DNA of 58,293 nt from an uncultured Phycisphaerales bacterium (GTDB taxonomy: Bacteria; Planctomycetota; Phycisphaerae; Phycisphaerales; UBA1924): the NCBI GenBank assembly GCA_937995595.1, contig CALKJW010000021.1, positions 1 through 58,293 of the forward strand. The letters are read 5' to 3'. The notes beneath the pieces are model-generated. The model worked only from the letters and a program-made list of their open reading frames with translations. It ran no database searches and had not been told where the DNA came from. Of the stretch, positions 55,073 through 58,293 are shown in pieces. Within the stretch, counting starts at the first letter, position 1. The number at the start of each line of letters is the position of its first letter. Made by a program: the position numbers and the translations under genes.

Positions 55073-55303
55073 GGGTCGGTCCTCGCGCGGCCGCGGGCGC
55101 GCGGGGGCGCGCCTCGGGGTCGCACCCGGCGCATCGACCCCCGGCGCGGCGGGGTGAACCGCGGCGGGGCGTGCGGGCGTCCGTCGCGGCCGGGCCGCCC
55201 GCGCGAACCTTGCAGTTTGCGCAGTCCGCGTCCGAGAACGCACGGCCCATACCGTTGCTGCCGGTTGTCCGCCTCTCCCGCGTGTCCCTTCACGGGAACG
55301 ACC

Positions 55304-56347
55304 ATGCCCGCCACCGCGTTTCTCAACGGCAGGTTCTTCGAACTCGGCGACGGCGCCGACGGCGCGCCCGTGCTGTCCGCGCTGGACGCGGGCCTGCAGC
55401 ACGGCGTCGGCCTGTTCGAGACGATGCTCGGCGGCGTGGGCGACGCGGGCAACGTCTGGTGCGTGCGCATCGACGAGCACATGGCCCGGCTGGCGGCGTC
55501 GGCGCGCGAACTGGGCCTCTCCGACGCGCTGCGCACCGTCGCGCTGGCCGAGGCCGTCGCCGAGACGGTCCGCCGCTCGGGCCTGCACCGCGCCCGCGTG
55601 CGCCTCACGATCACCGCGGGCGACCTGAACATGCTGCGGCCCGGCGCGGGCAAGGCGCCGCAGCCGACGGTGCTCATCGTCGCGCAGCGCGCGACCGAGT
55701 ACCCCGAGCCGATGTACGCGCGCGGCGTGCTGGCCACCATCGCCGACGCCCGCGCCAACCCCTTCAACCCCTGCGAGAGCCACAAGACGCTCAACTACTG
55801 GTGGCGGTTGCGTGAACTGCAGGCCGCGGCGGCCAGGGGCGCGGCGGAGGCCGTCGTGCTCTCGGCCACCAACCACCTCGCCGGCGGTTGCGTGAGCAAC
55901 CTGTTTGTCGTCAAGGACGGCGCGCTGCTGACGCCCATCGCCCGCGGCGAGGAGGGCGCCAGCGAGGACGAACTGCTGGCCCGCGACCGCGCCGAGACGC
56001 TCGCGTCGATCGACGACGCGCCTCCCGGCCCGCCCCCCGGCGCAGCGAAGGCCGGTGGGGGGCGCGGCGCGGCCCTGCCCAGCCCGGTGCTGCCGGGCAT
56101 CGTGCGGCGGTGGGTCATCGACTGGGCGCGCGACGCCGGGATCCCGCTGCGCCGGCAGATGCTCGGCGTGGCCGACCTGCTCGACGCCGACGAGGCGTTG
56201 CTGACCAACTCGTCGTGGGGCGTGCTGCCGGTGACGCGCGTCGAGGCCAACGCCATCGGCGCCGGCTCGCCGGGCCCGGTGGCGTCGAGGCTTGTCGACG
56301 CCTGGAACGCGCTGGTGGCCGAGCACGCCTCGGGCGCGGCTGGGTGA
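55304..56347 (+). CDS. Class IV PLP-dependent aminotransferase
   Basis: A 347-residue enzyme of the fold-type IV aminotransferases (branched-chain and D-amino-acid aminotransferases, aminodeoxychorismate lyase). Seen: LSALDAGLQHGVGLFETML, RIDEHMARLAASARELGL, the Schiff-base Lys in CESHKTLNYWWRLRELQAAA, and AEAVVLSATNHLAGGCVSNL FVVKDG, which follows the E-x-x-x-xNxF pattern. A disordered insertion of ~40 residues (about 225-265, including PPGPPPGAAKAGGG) precedes PVLPGIVRRWVIDWARDAG. Whether it uses branched-chain, D-amino acid or chorismate-derived substrates cannot be decided. Start ATG 55304. Confidence 0.84.
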   Translation: MPATAFLNGRFFELGDGADGAPVLSALDAGLQHGVGLFETMLGGVGDAGNVWCVRIDEHMARLAASARELGLSDALRTVALAEAVAETVRRSGLHRARVRLTITAGDLNMLRPGAGKAPQPTVLIVAQRATEYPEPMYARGVLATIADARANPFNPCESHKTLNYWWRLRELQAAAARGAAEAVVLSATNHLAGGCVSNLFVVKDGALLTPIARGEEGASEDELLARDRAETLASIDDAPPGPPPGAAKAGGGRGAALPSPVLPGIVRRWVIDWARDAGIPLRRQMLGVADLLDADEALLTNSSWGVLPVTRVEANAIGAGSPGPVASRLVDAWNALVAEHASGAAG

Positions 56348-56414
56348 GCGGGCGCGCCGCCGTTCGCGCCGACCGCCCTGCGGTTGGTTTCTGTGCCCCC
56401 TACCATCCGGCCCT

Positions 56415-58172
56415 ATGCCCAAGGTGACGATCAACGGCCGCGAGTGCGAGTTCACGCCCGGACAGATGATCATCCAGGTGGCGAACGCCAACGGGATCGA
56501 GATCCCGCAGTACTGCTACCACGACGGCCTGTCGATCGTGGCCTCGTGCCGCATCTGCCTGGCCGAGGTCTGGCAGCCCAACCCGCGCAACAACAACGCG
56601 CTGGAGCCGATCCCCAAACTCGTCCCCACGTGCCAGACGGCGTGCGCCGAGGGCATGGTCGTCTACACCGATTCGCCCAAGGCCATCGCCAACCAGAAGG
56701 CGGTGATGGAGTACCTCCTGATCAACCACCCGCTGGACTGCCCGGTGTGCGACCAGTCGGGCGAGTGCTTCCTGCAGGACTACTCCTACGAGTACGGGCG
56801 CGGCGTGTCGCGATTTGAAGAAGCGAAGGTCAAGCAGCCCAAGAAGGACCTCGGCCCGCACGTGCTGCTCTACGCCGACCGCTGCATCATGTGCACGCGC
56901 TGCGTGCGCTTCACGCGCGAGGTGACGGGCACGGGCGAACTGCTCGTCGAGGGGCGCGGCAACCAGGAGCAGATCGACGTCTTCCCCGGCAGGGCGCTGG
57001 CCAACGAACTGTCGGGCAACGTCGTCGACCTCTGCCCCGTCGGCGCGCTGCTCGACAAGGACTTCCTCTTCGCGCAGCGCGTGTGGTTCCTGAAGCAGAC
57101 GCCGAGCATCGACGGCATCACCGCCAGCGGCGACAACATCCGCATCGACCACAACGACGGGAGGGTGTACCGCGTCAAGCCGCGGACCAACATGGCCGCG
57201 AACAAGTGGTGGATCAGCGACGAGGTGCGCTACGGCTGGAAGTTCGTGCACTCGGACGAACGGATCCTGACGCCGCGGCGGAAGCAGTTCGGCGTGCAGG
57301 TCGAGAGCGACTGGAACCGCGCGTACAACGACGCCGCGGCGGGCGTCCGGGCCGCCCTCACGGGCGGCGGGCGGCTGGGCGTGGTGGTCAGCCCGATGCT
57401 CTCGTGCGAGGACGCGTTCGCGCTGGCGCGGCTGGCGCTGACCATCGACCCGCGCGCCACGCTGGCGGTCGGGCCGGTGCCCGTGCACGGGCAGGACAAG
57501 ACCTTCCCGCCCGACAGGCCCGACGGGTTCAAGGTCTTCGCCGAGAAGGCGCCCAACGCGCGGGGCGTGCGGCGCGTGCTGGAGGCCCTGACCAGGGGCG
57601 CCGGCGCGTCGCTCGTGAAGTTCGACGAGTTCGTGTCGCAGCTCCGCAACGGCGGCGTCGGCGCGGCGGTCATCACCGGCAACTACCCCAGCGACTGGAC
57701 CACCGACGGCCTGCTCGCGGCGATGAGCGGGGGCGCGAAGAAGCCCTTCACCGTTCTGATCGACACGCTCAACAGCCGGCTCGCCGAAGCGGCGGACGTC
57801 GTGCTGCCGTCGTGCACGTGGGTGGAGAAGTCCGGGTCGTTCGTCTCGGCGCGCGAGATGACGCAGGCCTTCGCGCAGGCGATCCCGCCGGTGGGGCTCT
57901 CCAAGTGCGAGGGGCAGATCGCGCTCGACCTCGCCGCGGTGTTCGCCGGGCACGTCGCGCCGGTCGGCACGCGGACCGTCGCGATCGACGCCGACATGGC
58001 CGGGCAGGTGCCCGACGCGGTCGAGGTCGCCGCGCCGCTCGCCGCGCCCTTCGACGCCGCGGCGGTGCGGGCCGAGATGGCGAGGGTCTCCGGGCTGGAG
58101 CCGTTCGCGGCGGTGGCCGAGCCCGAGACGCGCGTGGAGCGCCAGCCCGACATGCAGGTCGTCGAGGTCTGA
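56415..58172 (+). CDS. nuoG: NADH-quinone oxidoreductase subunit G (iron-sulfur protein)
   Basis: A 585-residue subunit of the NADH-oxidising arm of complex I. N-terminal 2Fe-2S ferredoxin domain: YCYHDGLSIVASCRICLAEV and CQTAC; the His-Cys motif of the N5-type cluster, NHPLDCPVCDQSGECFLQDY; and a 4Fe-4S domain RCIMCTRCVRF with the later VVDLCPVGALLDKDF. The molybdopterin-oxidoreductase-like part (from about residue 240) is shorter than in E. coli NuoG (908 residues), as in compact NQO3/NuoG. Start ATG 56415. nuoE lies 20 kb to the left on the other strand. Confidence 0.93.
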   Translation: MPKVTINGRECEFTPGQMIIQVANANGIEIPQYCYHDGLSIVASCRICLAEVWQPNPRNNNALEPIPKLVPTCQTACAEGMVVYTDSPKAIANQKAVMEYLLINHPLDCPVCDQSGECFLQDYSYEYGRGVSRFEEAKVKQPKKDLGPHVLLYADRCIMCTRCVRFTREVTGTGELLVEGRGNQEQIDVFPGRALANELSGNVVDLCPVGALLDKDFLFAQRVWFLKQTPSIDGITASGDNIRIDHNDGRVYRVKPRTNMAANKWWISDEVRYGWKFVHSDERILTPRRKQFGVQVESDWNRAYNDAAAGVRAALTGGGRLGVVVSPMLSCEDAFALARLALTIDPRATLAVGPVPVHGQDKTFPPDRPDGFKVFAEKAPNARGVRRVLEALTRGAGASLVKFDEFVSQLRNGGVGAAVITGNYPSDWTTDGLLAAMSGGAKKPFTVLIDTLNSRLAEAADVVLPSCTWVEKSGSFVSAREMTQAFAQAIPPVGLSKCEGQIALDLAAVFAGHVAPVGTRTVAIDADMAGQVPDAVEVAAPLAAPFDAAAVRAEMARVSGLEPFAAVAEPETRVERQPDMQVVEV

Positions 58173-58293
58173 CCCGGCCGCGCAGGCGCGGGCCGATGAA
58201 CGCCGTCGCCACCAGCGCGTCCACCCGGCGCCACGGATCCATGGGCCGAGCACACCCGCACAATGACAAGCCGCGGCGTGTTGTGCCGCGGCC
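58173..58293. other. Right edge: leader or start of a further gene
   Basis: After the nuoG stop, 121 bases remain. A frame from ATG 58194 stays open to the edge (MNAVATSASTRRHG...) but lacks membrane character, so I do not call a gene. A palindromic pair GCCGCGGC at 58270-58277 and 58285-58292 with a 7-base loop could be a terminator for nuoG; its 3' flank is outside the window. Confidence 0.4.

Overview
The window is very GC-rich, densely coding and free of rRNA, tRNA, CRISPR or insertion sequences that I can see. Its gene repertoire points to a planctomycete of the Phycisphaerae/Phycisphaerales type (inference from gene content, not from a marker gene). The signs are secreted proteins ending in a PAPGA motif, a hydrophobic stretch and RRRR; a protease ending in a dockerin-like double repeat that closes with Phe-Ala-Gly-Cys; small membrane proteins headed by a CPxCGY zinc ribbon; a pyrophosphate-type phosphofructokinase; acidic low-complexity tails; and a DUF11 lipoprotein that recalls the cysteine-rich envelope proteins of the related Chlamydiae.

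Layout. 1-9 kb: the start of a cytochrome b561 gene (cut by the left edge), a CstA-type carbon-starvation transporter, two exported amidohydrolase-like proteins and a PPi-dependent phosphofructokinase. 9-14.4 kb: a DUF1579 protein, a trypsin-like secreted protease, a degenerate RibBA-type (RibBX-like) protein, an MscS channel, a small DNA-binding-type protein behind two identical palindromic operator-like sites, and a small lipoprotein. 14.6-20.9 kb, all on plus: serine acetyltransferase, an unusual sigma-70-like protein, GatB and an exported flavin amine-oxidase-like protein. 21-27 kb: the DUF11 lipoprotein, an acidic protein and a run of small membrane proteins plus a serine hydrolase. 27-36.4 kb, mostly minus: ATP sulfurylase, IspE, an ECF sigma factor overlapping a membrane anti-sigma candidate, LeuRS and NuoE. 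36.4-46.2 kb: a VapBC-like pair, a lamin-tail protein, surface-polysaccharide functions (FkbM methyltransferase, Wzx-type flippase, GT39 glycosyltransferase), RNA polymerase omega, CoaC and a membrane-anchored tyrosine phosphatase. 46.3-58.3 kb: PheT, a DUF4430 protein, NadA, a PilZ protein, two paralogous secreted proteins around a DoxX-like gene, an aminotransferase and NuoG at the right edge.

Most of the window is housekeeping and envelope biology without long operons. Several otherwise standard genes carry changes at key sites: the RibBA-type protein has lost catalytic residues in both halves, PheT lacks its tRNA-binding domain, LeuRS has large insertions, a VapC toxin has Asn for its first catalytic Asp, and two pseudo-amidohydrolase domains sit beside an intact one. 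The best candidates for undescribed biology are the tandem-palindrome-controlled small regulator (13.5-14.0 kb), the MerR/sigma-70 hybrid (15.7-17.3 kb) and the paralogous secreted family at 51.5-53.9 kb. I found no complete novel defence or biosynthetic system.
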